From: Flagellimonas amoyensis
Lineage (GTDB): Bacteria > Bacteroidota > Bacteroidia > Flavobacteriales > Flavobacteriaceae
Direction of reading: 5' to 3'
DNA: 64,000 bases
NCBI RefSeq assembly: GCF_003058265.1
Contig: NZ_QBUK01000011.1
Location: 1 to 64,000 of the forward strand
Below, piece after piece: positions 52,892 through 62,596 of the stretch. Positions within the stretch are counted from its first letter, which is position 1, and each line of letters starts with the position of its first letter. The translations under genes were made by a program, and so were the position numbers. The notes beneath the pieces are model-generated. The model made no database searches. It had not been told where the DNA came from and saw only the letters and a program-made list of their open reading frames with translations.

Positions 52892-52911
52892 TGTAACATT
52901 TTAAAGTTACA
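52892..52911. promoter_or_regulatory. Palindrome TGTAAC-N8-GTTACA before the hybrid regulator gene
   Basis: TGTAAC (52892-52897) and GTTACA (52906-52911) form an inverted repeat 60 bases upstream of the ATG at 52832. TGTAACA is the same word that forms the 22-bp direct repeats before the secreted-protein operon. An autoregulatory site is likely. The rest of the 280-base gap up to the kinase gene holds the kinase promoter and no gene. Confidence 0.45.
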
Positions 52912-53038
52912 TAAATTCATTTAAGTCATTAGTAATAAGTCAAAAGCGTGGCAAAAAGAATACTAAACGGCTTAAAAAACCGCTGAACACCATGACTATC
53001 TCGGGACATTATAATTTACAGATCTAATGTTCTTTTTC

Positions 53039-53084
53039 TTTGAAGTTAAAAAATTAATGCATAATCTTGCTTAATCGATAAAGC
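53039..53084 (+). promoter_or_regulatory. Promoter and LacI-type operator of the kinase-fucI operon
   Basis: TTTG (53039-53042) and TAATCTTG (53062-53069), 19 bases apart, match the -33 and -7 boxes with one mismatch. The 16-bp near-palindrome GCTTAATCGATAAAGC (53069-53084) begins on the last G of the -7 box and has the central CG of LacI-family operators. The same arrangement occurs at 56724-56770. Confidence 0.7.
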
Positions 53085-53112
53085 AAATGGTTATTTTTAC
53101 GAATACTATAAA

Positions 53113-54783
53113 ATGACAAAGAAAAATACAATTGGGGTCGATTTTGGCACTGACTCGGTTCGGGTACAGTTCGTCAATGCATTTGATGGCAAGATATTGG
53201 CCACGGGAAGTGCCCGTTTCAAACGATGGGGCGATGGTCTTTTTTGCCAGCCCGGTCAATCCCAATTCCGCCAACACCCATTGGATCACATCGAAAGTTT
53301 TGAACTGGCCATGCAAGAAGCCCTTCAACAACTAGATCAAGATGATTTGTCCGCAGTGAATGGAATTTCGGTTGCCAGTACGGGCAGTACCCCTATTGCC
53401 GTGGACAGGGAGGGCACTCCCCTTTCCATGAAAAAAGGTTTTGCCAACAATCCCAACGCCATGTTCTTCCTTTGGAAGGACCACTCTGCCATTGGGGAAG
53501 CAGCAGAAATCAACCAAAAATGCCGGGAGGAAAATTCCGTGGACTATACCAAGTACATGGGAAGCGAATATTCCTCCGAATGGTTTTGGGCCAAGCTCAT
53601 CTATGTCCTCAGAAACGATACGGACGTCAAAGATCAGTTGTTCTCTTGGGTAGAGCACTGCGATTGGTTCACGGCCCTACTCACGGGACAAACCGATCCT
53701 TTGGAACTGAAAAGAAGTAGGTGTGCTGCAGGGCACAAGGCCATGTGGCACGAAGACTGGGACGGTTTGCCCCCTGTGGATTTCTTTAAGAAGCTCGAAC
53801 CAAGCCTGGGAGACATTCGCCAACGGATAGGCAAGTCCACTTTTACCTCGGATGCCATTGCCGGGACACTTTCACCAGAATGGGCACAGAAATTTGGATT
53901 GCCAGCCAACACCATTGTGGGAGTGGGGTCATTGGACGCCCATATCGGGGCCATTGGTGGAGAAATACAGGATGGTTGGCTCGTCAAGGTAATGGGCACC
54001 TCGACCTGCGATATGCTGGTGGCACCAAAAGAAACCGTAAATGGACCTGTAGAAGGTATCTGTGGACAAGTAAACGGATCCGTTCTGCCCAACAGGATCG
54101 GTTTTGAGGCAGGACAAGCTGCTTTTGGGGACATTTATGCTTGGTTCGGGGAAGTATTGGGTTGGCCGCTGCTCCATATCCTCGAAAAGGATAGAAACAT
54201 CGATGGGCCCATAAAACAAACCATTATCGATAAGGTGACCAGTAATCTATTGCCCGAACTGGGCATGGCAGCAGAAAAACTTCCCCTATCCGAAACTGGT
54301 CCCATTGCATTGGATTGGATGAATGGTAGAAGGACTCCATTTTCCAACCAACTCCTAAAAGGTGGGTTCACCGGTCTTACCTTGGGCACCACAGCACCGG
54401 CCATGTTCCGTGCCCTTGTGGAAGCCACCGCTTTTGGGTCCAAAAAAATCATAGCGCATTTCAAAGAACAGAATATCCAGATAGAGGGTATCATTGCCAT
54501 AGGCGGTGTGGCGCACAAATCCAATTTTGTGATGCAGGTGCTGGCAGATGTGCTTGACCAACCCATCAAGGTGGCCAAGGCCGAACAGCCTGTGGCCCTT
54601 GGGGCCGCGATGGCCGCCGCCGTAGCCTGTAAGCTTCACAACTCTTTTGAAGAAGCCCAAAAGACCATGGGATCTGGGTTCATGAAAGAGTTCCTTCCCA
54701 TTCCCGAAAATGTCCAGAAATACCATCAGCTCTACCTACGCTACACTGATTTTGGAAGATTTGTGGAACACCAGGACCATTGA
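53113..54783 (+). CDS. FGGY-family sugar kinase, ribulokinase (AraB)-like
   Basis: This cytoplasmic carbohydrate kinase (556 aa) begins TIGVDFGTDSVRVQFVN, the first phosphate loop. It contains LFCQPGQSQFRQHPLDHIES, an AraB-like block, KRSRCAAGHKAMWHEDWDGLPP, another AraB signature, GVGSLDAHIGAIGG with the catalytic Asp, and GFTGLTLGTTAPAMFRALVEATAFG plus IAIGGVAHKS, the second signature. By sequence it is ribulokinase-like, but it is 44 bases before fucI in the same operon. It more likely phosphorylates L-fuculose, or D-ribulose from D-arabinose, which FucI also produces. Expression is probably controlled by the LacI protein encoded at 56775 through the operator at 53069-53084. Its exact substrate is the main uncertainty. 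Confidence 0.87.
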   Translation: MTKKNTIGVDFGTDSVRVQFVNAFDGKILATGSARFKRWGDGLFCQPGQSQFRQHPLDHIESFELAMQEALQQLDQDDLSAVNGISVASTGSTPIAVDREGTPLSMKKGFANNPNAMFFLWKDHSAIGEAAEINQKCREENSVDYTKYMGSEYSSEWFWAKLIYVLRNDTDVKDQLFSWVEHCDWFTALLTGQTDPLELKRSRCAAGHKAMWHEDWDGLPPVDFFKKLEPSLGDIRQRIGKSTFTSDAIAGTLSPEWAQKFGLPANTIVGVGSLDAHIGAIGGEIQDGWLVKVMGTSTCDMLVAPKETVNGPVEGICGQVNGSVLPNRIGFEAGQAAFGDIYAWFGEVLGWPLLHILEKDRNIDGPIKQTIIDKVTSNLLPELGMAAEKLPLSETGPIALDWMNGRRTPFSNQLLKGGFTGLTLGTTAPAMFRALVEATAFGSKKIIAHFKEQNIQIEGIIAIGGVAHKSNFVMQVLADVLDQPIKVAKAEQPVALGAAMAAAVACKLHNSFEEAQKTMGSGFMKEFLPIPENVQKYHQLYLRYTDFGRFVEHQDH

Positions 54784-54827
54784 ATTGTTTTCATTCCAAA
54801 TAGCACATAAAAATTAAAAACATCGAT

Positions 54828-56609
54828 ATGACAAAAATTGACAACCTAATGAAAACCTTTCCCAAAGTCGGGATAAGGCCCGTGATCGATGCCCGTTTGG
54901 GCGGTATCAGGGAATCCTTGGAAAAGACCACCATGGACATGGCCGAAAGGGTATCGGAACTGATATCCGCCAAACTGAAATATCCAGATGGCAGTCCGGT
55001 CCAGTGCGTGATTTCCGATTCTACGATAGGTCGCGTGCCCGAAGCCCAGCTTTGCGAGGAAAAATTTGTAAAGGAAGGTGTAGGCCTTTCCATTACTGTA
55101 ACGCCGTGTTGGTGCTATGGCACCGAAACCATTGACATGCACCCTACACGACCCAAGGCCATTTGGGGATTCAATGGTACAGAACGTCCAGGGGCAGTAT
55201 ATCTGGCAGCCGCCTTGGCAGGCCATGTCCAAAAAGGACTACCTGCTTTCAGCATCTACGGTGTGGATGTCCAGGACATCGACAGTACGGACATTCCCGA
55301 AGATGTTGAGGAACGGCTACTGCAGTTCACCCGTTCGGGTCTTGTGGTGGCACAGCTCAAAGGCAAGTCCTATTTGTCCATCGGTTCTGTGTCCATGGGC
55401 ATTGCAGGTTCCATCGTCAATGAAGGCTTTTTCCAGGACTACTTGGGCATGCGCAACGAGTATGTGGACATGAGCGAGGTAAACCGAAGGTTAGAGCACA
55501 ATATCTTTGATCAAGAGGAATTCCAAAAGGCCCTTGTTTGGGTCAAAGAGCACTGTGTGGAAGGCAAAAACCGCAATCCGGAACGCATCCATAAGACCAG
55601 ACAGCGCATGGATGAGGAATGGGAAATCGTTGTAAAAATGACGATGATATGCAGGGACCTCATGATCGGAAATCCTGTTTTAAAGGATAATGGTTTTGGG
55701 GAAGAAGCGTTGGGCCACAATGCCATAGCAGCTGGCTTCCAAGGCCAACGGCAATGGAACGATTATATGCCGAACGGGGATTTCATGGAGGCCTTGCTGA
55801 ATTCTTCCTTCGACTGGAACGGAATCCGAAAACCATTCATCATGGCCACCGAAAATGACTGCCTCAATGGGGTGTCCATGTTGTTCGGCTACCTGCTCAC
55901 CAATCAGGCCCAAATGTTCTCCGATGTCAGGACCTATTGGAGTCCAGAATCTGTAAAAAGAGTGACCGGGCATACTTTGGAGGGAAGGGCGGCCAATGGC
56001 ATCATCCATATGATCAACTCAGGCTCCTCCACCTTGGATGGTACAGGAAGGCAGACCAAGGATGGGAATCCCGTCATGAAACCCTTTTGGGAAATTTCCC
56101 AAGATGAAGTGGATGACTGTCTGGCCGCGACCGATTGGCCACCAGCGATGTACGAATACTTCCGAGGAGGGGGTTATTCCTCCCATTTTGTGACCAAGGG
56201 AGGTATGCCGGTCACCATATGCCGAATCAATATGGTCAAAGACCTAGGACCCGTGATGCAGATTGCCGAAGGGTGGACCGTGGAACTTCCGGAAGAGGTA
56301 CACAATACCTTAGATCTTCGAACCGACCCTACATGGCCAACCACATGGTTCGTTCCCAAACTGAACGATAGCAAGCCCTTTAAAAATGTCTATTCCGTAA
56401 TGGCAAATTGGGGAGCCAACCATTGTGCGTTCAGCTATGGACATTTTGGACATGATCTGATCACCCTTTGTTCCATGTTGCGGATCCCGGTGAACATGCA
56501 CAATGTTGAGGAAGATCGGATTTTCAGACCCAAGGATTGGGCCTCATTTGGCATGCATGAGGAATCGGCGGACTATCGTGCCTGTAACAACTATGGCCCT
56601 TTGTATTAA
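54828..56609 (+). CDS. fucI: L-fucose isomerase
   Basis: FucI converts L-fucose to L-fuculose (and D-arabinose to D-ribulose) using a metal ion in the cytoplasm. The 593-residue sequence opens [20 protein letters not shown] and follows the E. coli enzyme along its whole length (for example [15 protein letters not shown] and [17 protein letters not shown]). The metal ligands are E342 (ATENDCLNG), D366 (DVRTYW) and H532 ([11 protein letters not shown]). The protein ends [11 protein letters not shown] as in the family. It is second gene of the kinase-fucI operon. Next steps, fuculose-1-phosphate aldolase and a fucose transporter, were not found in the window. It makes L-fucose the most likely monosaccharide of this PUL. 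Confidence 0.95.
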   Translation: MTKIDNLMKTFPKVGIRPVIDARLGGIRESLEKTTMDMAERVSELISAKLKYPDGSPVQCVISDSTIGRVPEAQLCEEKFVKEGVGLSITVTPCWCYGTETIDMHPTRPKAIWGFNGTERPGAVYLAAALAGHVQKGLPAFSIYGVDVQDIDSTDIPEDVEERLLQFTRSGLVVAQLKGKSYLSIGSVSMGIAGSIVNEGFFQDYLGMRNEYVDMSEVNRRLEHNIFDQEEFQKALVWVKEHCVEGKNRNPERIHKTRQRMDEEWEIVVKMTMICRDLMIGNPVLKDNGFGEEALGHNAIAAGFQGQRQWNDYMPNGDFMEALLNSSFDWNGIRKPFIMATENDCLNGVSMLFGYLLTNQAQMFSDVRTYWSPESVKRVTGHTLEGRAANGIIHMINSGSSTLDGTGRQTKDGNPVMKPFWEISQDEVDDCLAATDWPPAMYEYFRGGGYSSHFVTKGGMPVTICRINMVKDLGPVMQIAEGWTVELPEEVHNTLDLRTDPTWPTTWFVPKLNDSKPFKNVYSVMANWGANHCAFSYGHFGHDLITLCSMLRIPVNMHNVEEDRIFRPKDWASFGMHEESADYRACNNYGPLY

Positions 56610-56723
56610 TAAAATTCTTGCATCAATACTAGGAAACCAATGATTGAGGTGATAAAAAAACAACGGGAAAATAATGGATTTGGCAATTTGAAGCAATCTT
56701 TTTTACCGAAACGCAAAATTTTA

Positions 56724-56770
56724 TTTGTGTGTTACTAAATTATTTTCTACGTTTGTTTAAACGTTAAAGC
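56724..56770 (+). promoter_or_regulatory. Promoter and LacI-type operator of the second lacI gene
   Basis: TTTG (56724-56727) and TACGTTTG (56748-56755) are perfect -33 and -7 boxes with a 20-base gap. The operator GTTTAAACGTTAAAGC (56755-56770) shares its first base with the end of the -7 box and finishes 4 bases before the ATG at 56775. A bound repressor would block the start point directly. The rest of the 165-base gap after fucI holds no gene and no strong terminator. Confidence 0.78.
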
Positions 56771-56774
56771 AACC

Positions 56775-57791
56775 ATGAAACCAAAGGTATCACTAAAAGA
56801 TATTGCCAAAGAAGTAGGCGTATCCATCCCATTGGTTTCCTATGTATTGACCGGAAAAGGAAAGGAAAATAGGGTTTCGGAGGAAACGGCCCAAAAAATC
56901 CTAAAAGCGGCCAAAGCGTTGAACTATCAGCCAAATTTAAATGCCCGAAGTCTAAAAACCAACAAAACAAAGACCATTGGGGTCATTTTGGCAGATATTT
57001 CAAACCCCTTCTTTTCCAATTTGGCAAGAGTGATTGAAGACGAGGCTTTTCTACGGGACTATACAGTGATATTTGGCTCGTCGGATGAAAAAAAGGAAAA
57101 GTTTGACAAGGTGCTGGAATTTCTGTTGAGCAGACAAGTGGATGGGTTTATCATTGCCCCACCACAGGATTCCAAGCCTTCCATTTCAAACTTATTGAAA
57201 CAAAAAACAAGTGTTGTGCTGATAGATAGATATTTTAAGGATATGGAAGCCAATTGCGTCATCATTGACAACGTTGCCGCTTCGGTATCAGCTACGGACC
57301 ACTTGATCCAGAAAGGACACAAAAGAATCGCCACGGTGGCCTATAAATCCAAACTGGCCCACTTTGCGGACAGGTGTGATGGCTACTATCAGGCCCTTGA
57401 ACAGGCCGGAGTGGCCCTGGACGAAAAGCTTGTGGTGAAAATAGATCGGGAATCCCCAAAAAAGGACATGAAAAAAGCCATCAACGAACTTTTCAGCAAC
57501 GAACCGGTGGATGCCATCTATTTCCAAACCAATACCTTGGCCGAAGAGGGGCTTCGACAAATGCTGAGTATGGACAGGGACATCCTAAAAAAGGTGGATG
57601 TCATTGTCTTTGACCAAAACTCGACCTACCACTTTCTGGAAAATTTTATACCCTATATGAACCAACCGATCAAAAAAATGGGACAAACCGCACTGTCCTT
57701 GCTCATTGATGATATTGAGGGGAAGGGCAAGAAATACCAAAAAATACAACTTAAAACCAAACTTGAAACCGGCGTGGAGTCGGAACTTTAG
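56775..57791 (+). CDS. LacI-family transcriptional regulator of the fucose PUL
   Basis: The protein (338 aa) has an N-terminal helix-turn-helix VSLKDIAKEVGVSIPLVSYV at residues 5-24 and the hinge region NLNARSLKTNKTKTIGVIL. The effector domain includes DISNPFFSNLARVIEDEAF, GFIIAPPQDS, VVLIDRYF, RIATVAYKSK and PVDAIYFQTN. It is full length. Matching operators before the kinase-fucI operon, before its own gene and before susC predict that it coordinates the whole locus, most probably as a repressor relieved by L-fucose or a derivative. It lies between fucI and susC on the same strand. The site overlapping its own promoter predicts autoregulation. Confidence 0.93.
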   Translation: MKPKVSLKDIAKEVGVSIPLVSYVLTGKGKENRVSEETAQKILKAAKALNYQPNLNARSLKTNKTKTIGVILADISNPFFSNLARVIEDEAFLRDYTVIFGSSDEKKEKFDKVLEFLLSRQVDGFIIAPPQDSKPSISNLLKQKTSVVLIDRYFKDMEANCVIIDNVAASVSATDHLIQKGHKRIATVAYKSKLAHFADRCDGYYQALEQAGVALDEKLVVKIDRESPKKDMKKAINELFSNEPVDAIYFQTNTLAEEGLRQMLSMDRDILKKVDVIVFDQNSTYHFLENFIPYMNQPIKKMGQTALSLLIDDIEGKGKKYQKIQLKTKLETGVESEL

Positions 57792-57813
57792 AATGTAAAT
57801 TTTTTCAACATAT

Positions 57814-57829
57814 GCTTAAACGTTTAAAT
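57814..57829 (+). promoter_or_regulatory. LacI-type operator before the fucose-PUL susC
   Basis: TTAAACGTTTAA at 57816-57827 is a perfect 12-bp palindrome, preceded by GC as in the kinase operator. It lies 38 bases upstream of the susC ATG. The preceding eight bases (AACATATG) are only a poor -7 box and no -33 TTTG is present, so the start point here may be set differently. Confidence 0.65.
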
Positions 57830-57866
57830 AAAAAAGGAATGTCATAACTACTTAACACCACCAAAC

Positions 57867-60800
57867 ATGCACACTAAAAATTTGAAACAACAAACTAAAC
57901 CATCAATTCGCTTATTGATGTGCCTATTCCTTGTGGCATTGGCTTCCATGACCGAAGCCTGGTCACAAAAAACGGTGACAGGAACCGTTACCGAGGGAAA
58001 CACCTCGGAAGTCCTTCCAGGGGTCAGTATTTTGGTAAAGGGAACCAATACCGGTACCATATCCGACTTTGATGGAAACTACAGTATCGAGGTCCCTTCG
58101 GACGATGCAACACTTATTTTCCGCTACATCGGATACCTGACCCAAGAGATTCCAGTCAACAATGAATCCGTTGTCAATGTCATCCTTGTCGAGGATGTCA
58201 GCAAATTGGACGAGGTCGTCGTTGTCGGTTATGGAACACAGAGCAAAAGGAACGTGACCGGTGCGATATCTTCCATAGATCTGGAAGAAGTCAATAAGGA
58301 CCTCCCCAACGTGAACATCACCCAATCGTTGAACACGGTGGCCGGTGTCCAGTTCATTGGCGACGGACGACCAGGTCAGAGCGGTAGTATCCTGATCAGG
58401 GGCCAGAACTCCCTCAGCGGGGAGAACAATCCCTTGGTTGTACTGGACGGTATCATCTTCAATGGAAGTTTGAACGACATCAACCCACAGGACATCAAGA
58501 CCATAGACATCCTTAAGGATGCCAGTTCCACGGCCATCTATGGTTCCCGGGCGGCCAACGGAGTCATTTTGGTGACCTCCAAAAAAGGAACCTCTGACAA
58601 GCCCTCTGTGAAGCTAAATGTTTTTACGGGCCTCTCAGAAGCTGCAAACCAAATCAAATTGCTGAGCCCAGAACGTTATTTGGAGCGTAGATTGGATTGG
58701 AGAAGCCAGACTGGCCAAGAAGCCAACCCTGCAAACATCGCCAACTATCTCTCTCCTGAAGAAGCGGAGAACTACCTCAACGGCAACACCACAAATCCAT
58801 GGGATGTAGTCTCCCAACAAGGGGCCATACATTCCATAGACCTGAATGTATCCGGGCGTTCGGAAAGCCTCAATTATTACGTATCCTCGTCCTTTAGCAA
58901 CAATAAAGGACTTGTCTACAATGATGAGGAGAACAGATTGACCTTCCGAACCAATTTGGATTTTCGTCTTACGGATTGGATGAAACTGGGTGTCAACGCC
59001 ATTTATACCCGGCGTGACCTTTCGGGAGTTGAAGGTGGCCTAAGAAACGCTTACAGGTCAAGTCCTTTCGGCACCTTCTTTAATGAAGATGGTAGCCCTA
59101 CCCGATTCCCAGTGGCTTCTGAACAAGCTGTTCAAAATCCTATCTGGCAAGCCTACTTTACGGACAATGAGGAAATATCCAACAACCTGTTCAGCAACTT
59201 CTACACGGAATTGAACACGGGTCTTTTTGGAGGTAACCTAAGCTATCGACTGAACTTTTCCCCCAATGTGAGATGGAGTCATAACTACAATTACATGCGA
59301 CAAGACCCCAACTATACGGAAAACCTTACCAGTGCTTCCAAATTCAACCGGAACGATTATGACTGGCTTATGGAAAACATTGTCACCTATACCAAATCCA
59401 TTGGTGAGGACCATGCCTTTGACCTTACCTTACTCTATAGCCGCAATCACACGGAATATGAGACCACCACTGCCTCGGCCGAACAATTGAGCATAGACGG
59501 ACTGGGCTACGGCGACCTTTCGCTCGGTTCGGTGACCACTAACTCCTCTTTTGCCCAAAAGACAGAAGGGGTCTCCTATATGGGACGTTTGAACTATCGA
59601 TTCAAGAACCGTTACCTGTTCACATTGACCACGAGAAGGGATGGTAACTCCGTGTTCGCAGAAAACAACAAATACACTTCGTTCCCCTCCGGAGCCTTTG
59701 CGTGGATCATCTCTGACGAACCCTTTTTTAAAGAAGATTCGGCCATCAATTTATTGAAACTGCGACTTTCTTATGGTGCGGTGGGTAACCAAGCCATTTC
59801 CCCCTACCAATCCTTGAGCTTGTCCGACACCGAAAGATATGTGTTCGGGGATGGCGGTAGCAGTAGCTTGGGTGTGGTCACCTCTTCATTGGGCAACAGT
59901 GACCTAAAATGGGAGACTACCTATACCACCAATGCTGCCTTGGACTTCAATATGTTCAATGGCCGTTTGGGTGGGACCGTGGAGTTTTACGACAGCAAGA
60001 CCGAAGATCTGTTGGTCCGCAGGAGCATTCCTGTGACCGGTGGCTATTCAAGCATATTGACCAATATTGGAGAAACCAACAACAGGGGTATCGAAGTGTT
60101 GCTGAACTCTGTGAACGTAAAAACGGATAAATTTGAATGGAGCAGTAACCTTAACTTCTCCTTCAACAAGAACAAGATCGTAAAACTGTTTGGCACCGAC
60201 CTGGACAATGATGGCAGGGAAGATGACAGTGTGGCCAATAGCTGGTTCATCGGTCAGCCCGTGAACTCTTTCTACGATTATGTGTTTGATGGTATCTACC
60301 AAGAAGGTGACACTGATATTCCAGAAGGATCGGAACCTGGCTTTGTAAGGGTCAAGGACCTCAACGGTGATGGAGAGATTACCCCTGATGACAGAACGGT
60401 GGTCGGTTCGGGAACAAACCCAAGATATATCCTGGGATTGAGGAACAATTTCAGGATGGGCAACTTCTCCATGTCTGTTTTTGTGAACTCCCTTTTGGGA
60501 TGGGAAGCGCCTTTCAACCTCATCAATCCATTGGTGCCCGGCAGGAGCCTTAACCAGCTGGATGCTGGATGGTGGACCCCCGAGAACCGCTCGAACAACA
60601 GACCTGGGCTCAACTACAGCAACCCGTTGGACACCAGCTGGTACATGAGCCGTGACTTTGTACGGATCAGGGATGTATCGTTCGCCTACGATTTTGACCA
60701 AAAAACATTGGAAAAACTCAAACTGTCCAGTCTAAGGGTCTCCTTGAGCGCCAAAAACCTGTATACCTTCACCGATTGGTTGGGTTCAGACCCTGAAAAC

Positions 60801-60887
60801 GGTCAGGGGTATGATGTTGAACAAGGTAGTGATGATATCTATCCGATGCCGAGAACCATATCATTGGGATTGAATGTTACCTTTTAA
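57867..60887 (+). CDS. SusC/RagA TonB-dependent transporter (fucose PUL)
   Basis: The transporter (1006 aa) has a signal peptide (CLFLVALASMTEAWSQ) and a carboxypeptidase-regulatory-like domain at about 37-110 (VTGTVTEGNTSEVLPGVSILV). VVVGYGTQSKRNVTGA, the plug with KTIDILKDASSTAIYGSRAANG, and a barrel that ends ISLGLNVTF follow. It has no STN domain. The operator at 57814-57829 points to control by the LacI protein encoded directly upstream. Together with the next gene it should import fucose-containing oligosaccharides; the sulfatase two genes on indicates that they are sulfated. Confidence 0.94.
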   Translation: MHTKNLKQQTKPSIRLLMCLFLVALASMTEAWSQKTVTGTVTEGNTSEVLPGVSILVKGTNTGTISDFDGNYSIEVPSDDATLIFRYIGYLTQEIPVNNESVVNVILVEDVSKLDEVVVVGYGTQSKRNVTGAISSIDLEEVNKDLPNVNITQSLNTVAGVQFIGDGRPGQSGSILIRGQNSLSGENNPLVVLDGIIFNGSLNDINPQDIKTIDILKDASSTAIYGSRAANGVILVTSKKGTSDKPSVKLNVFTGLSEAANQIKLLSPERYLERRLDWRSQTGQEANPANIANYLSPEEAENYLNGNTTNPWDVVSQQGAIHSIDLNVSGRSESLNYYVSSSFSNNKGLVYNDEENRLTFRTNLDFRLTDWMKLGVNAIYTRRDLSGVEGGLRNAYRSSPFGTFFNEDGSPTRFPVASEQAVQNPIWQAYFTDNEEISNNLFSNFYTELNTGLFGGNLSYRLNFSPNVRWSHNYNYMRQDPNYTENLTSASKFNRNDYDWLMENIVTYTKSIGEDHAFDLTLLYSRNHTEYETTTASAEQLSIDGLGYGDLSLGSVTTNSSFAQKTEGVSYMGRLNYRFKNRYLFTLTTRRDGNSVFAENNKYTSFPSGAFAWIISDEPFFKEDSAINLLKLRLSYGAVGNQAISPYQSLSLSDTERYVFGDGGSSSLGVVTSSLGNSDLKWETTYTTNAALDFNMFNGRLGGTVEFYDSKTEDLLVRRSIPVTGGYSSILTNIGETNNRGIEVLLNSVNVKTDKFEWSSNLNFSFNKNKIVKLFGTDLDNDGREDDSVANSWFIGQPVNSFYDYVFDGIYQEGDTDIPEGSEPGFVRVKDLNGDGEITPDDRTVVGSGTNPRYILGLRNNFRMGNFSMSVFVNSLLGWEAPFNLINPLVPGRSLNQLDAGWWTPENRSNNRPGLNYSNPLDTSWYMSRDFVRIRDVSFAYDFDQKTLEKLKLSSLRVSLSAKNLYTFTDWLGSDPENGQGYDVEQGSDDIYPMPRTISLGLNVTF

Positions 60888-60913
60888 AAAATCAAGAAAT
60901 AAATAAAGACATT

Positions 60914-62557
60914 ATGTTGACTTTCAAAATATCTTCAGACTATAGAAAATTGATGCTCTTTGCATCGATGGCCATGATTTTTTGTCTCTCATCGTGCAAT
61001 GAAGATGAGCTATTGGAGGAAAGGCCTTTGTCCTCCTTGAATGACGATGCCGTTCTGAGCAACAAGAACGGATTTGAAGCCTACCTGATCGGTTTGGTAA
61101 GAAATGCCCGTGAAGAATGTGTACAGGACGATAACACCTATTACATCACCAACTTTCCTGGGACAGATGTGGCCGAAGATGCGGGGGCGGAATATTTCAC
61201 CTATCGGAACTGGGTGTCCTACTTGACCCCTGTGACGCCAGAAGTTGCCACCAACTGGAACTGGGCGTACACCAAGATGATCGCGCAGGCCAATATCATC
61301 ATCAGCTATGCAAACGACCCCGAAAGAGCTGATATTTGGGATAGCGAGGCCGAAAGAAATGCCGTTGTTGCCGAGGCACGGTTCTTTAGGGCATATACCT
61401 ACAATTTCTTGGCCAACCTCTATGGCGGTGTACCCATTGTGGAGACCGTGGAGACCTCTCCCAAGTTTGATTATGTTAGGGCAAGTAGACAAGAAGTCTA
61501 TGAGTTTGCCAAGGAAGACTTGGAGTTTGCATCCCAATGGCTGCCCCCTACCGTACCTTCGACCAAAGAAGGAAGGATTGTCAAGGCTGCTGCGGACCAT
61601 TTGCTCACAGAGGTCTATATCAGTCTGGGGGAATATCAAAATGCCATCACCAGTGCTTCCAATGTGATCGACTCCGACCTTTACCACCTGATGGAAAACC
61701 GTTTTGGAGTGAGCGCGGACCAACCCGGCGATGTCTATTCCGACCTTTTTGCCACTGGCAACTTCAACAGGAGCTCCGGGAACATGGAATCCATTTACGT
61801 ATGGCAATTTGAACCCTTTGTTGAAGGTGGCGGCGGATCACAGGGAGGAAACAGGGCCATCAGGAACATGGCTCCCTTTTTGGTCAGGATATCCGACCCC
61901 AATGGCTTGGCCAATGTGCCAACAGATAGCCTCAACAGAGGTGTTGGAAGGGTAAGGGGAACCAACTATGCCATTTATGACATCTGGGACGATGCGAACG
62001 ACATCAGAAACTCCAAGTTCAACTTTAGACGCGATTTCGTCTACAACAACCCAAACTCAGCATTTTTTGGACAGCCCACGCAGCCTCCAACAGTAGCTGA
62101 AGATTCATTGCGGAGCATGTATCCTTACCCCATGAAAATAGAGGGACTTCCTTGGCAGGGCATCAACAATTCCGGGCGCACCCAGGAAGATGTCTATGTA
62201 TACCGATTGGCAGAAACCTATCTATTGCGTGCTGAGGCCTACTTTAGGAACGAACAACCCGACCTGGCAGCGGAAGATATCAATGCCCTAAGGGAAAGAT
62301 CCAATGCGACACCCATTGCTGCTGGGGATGTCTCTATTGATTATATCTTGGATGAACGGGCAAGGGAGCTCATGTATGAAGGCAGAAGAAGAAAGACTCT
62401 GATCAGAATGGGACTTCTAGTGGAGCGCGTAAGACAATATGGCTTAAAGGAGGAATGGAGAAGTACCATTCAGGACTATCATAACCTGTGGCCCATTCCC
62501 CAGTCGGCCATCGATGCCAACTTTGGAGCTGAGTTATCACAAAATCCTGGTTATTAA
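60914..62557 (+). CDS. SusD/RagB-family lipoprotein (fucose PUL)
   Basis: The surface lipoprotein partner (547 aa) lies 26 bases after susC. The lipoprotein signal has its Cys in MIFCLSSCNEDEL and the mature end starts LEERPLSSLNDD. VAEARFFRAYTYNFLANLYGGVPIV is in the helical half, YRLAETYLLRAEAYFRNEQPDLA further on, and DERARELMYEGRRRKTLIRMGLL near the end, all family marks. It is longer than the other two SusD proteins of the window, with an insertion around EPFVEGGGGSQGGNRAIRN that could shape the binding site. Substrate from context: sulfated fucose-containing glycan. Confidence 0.93.
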   Translation: MLTFKISSDYRKLMLFASMAMIFCLSSCNEDELLEERPLSSLNDDAVLSNKNGFEAYLIGLVRNAREECVQDDNTYYITNFPGTDVAEDAGAEYFTYRNWVSYLTPVTPEVATNWNWAYTKMIAQANIIISYANDPERADIWDSEAERNAVVAEARFFRAYTYNFLANLYGGVPIVETVETSPKFDYVRASRQEVYEFAKEDLEFASQWLPPTVPSTKEGRIVKAAADHLLTEVYISLGEYQNAITSASNVIDSDLYHLMENRFGVSADQPGDVYSDLFATGNFNRSSGNMESIYVWQFEPFVEGGGGSQGGNRAIRNMAPFLVRISDPNGLANVPTDSLNRGVGRVRGTNYAIYDIWDDANDIRNSKFNFRRDFVYNNPNSAFFGQPTQPPTVAEDSLRSMYPYPMKIEGLPWQGINNSGRTQEDVYVYRLAETYLLRAEAYFRNEQPDLAAEDINALRERSNATPIAAGDVSIDYILDERARELMYEGRRRKTLIRMGLLVERVRQYGLKEEWRSTIQDYHNLWPIPQSAIDANFGAELSQNPGY

Positions 62558-62596
62558 CCAATCTAAAAAGTGAAGTTGTTTAATACAAACTTTAAA

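Noticed and set aside
52981..53000. GGCTTAAAAAACCGC as a further site for the fucose LacI protein
   Set aside because: It lacks the central CG and does not match the other three operators beyond GCTTAA.
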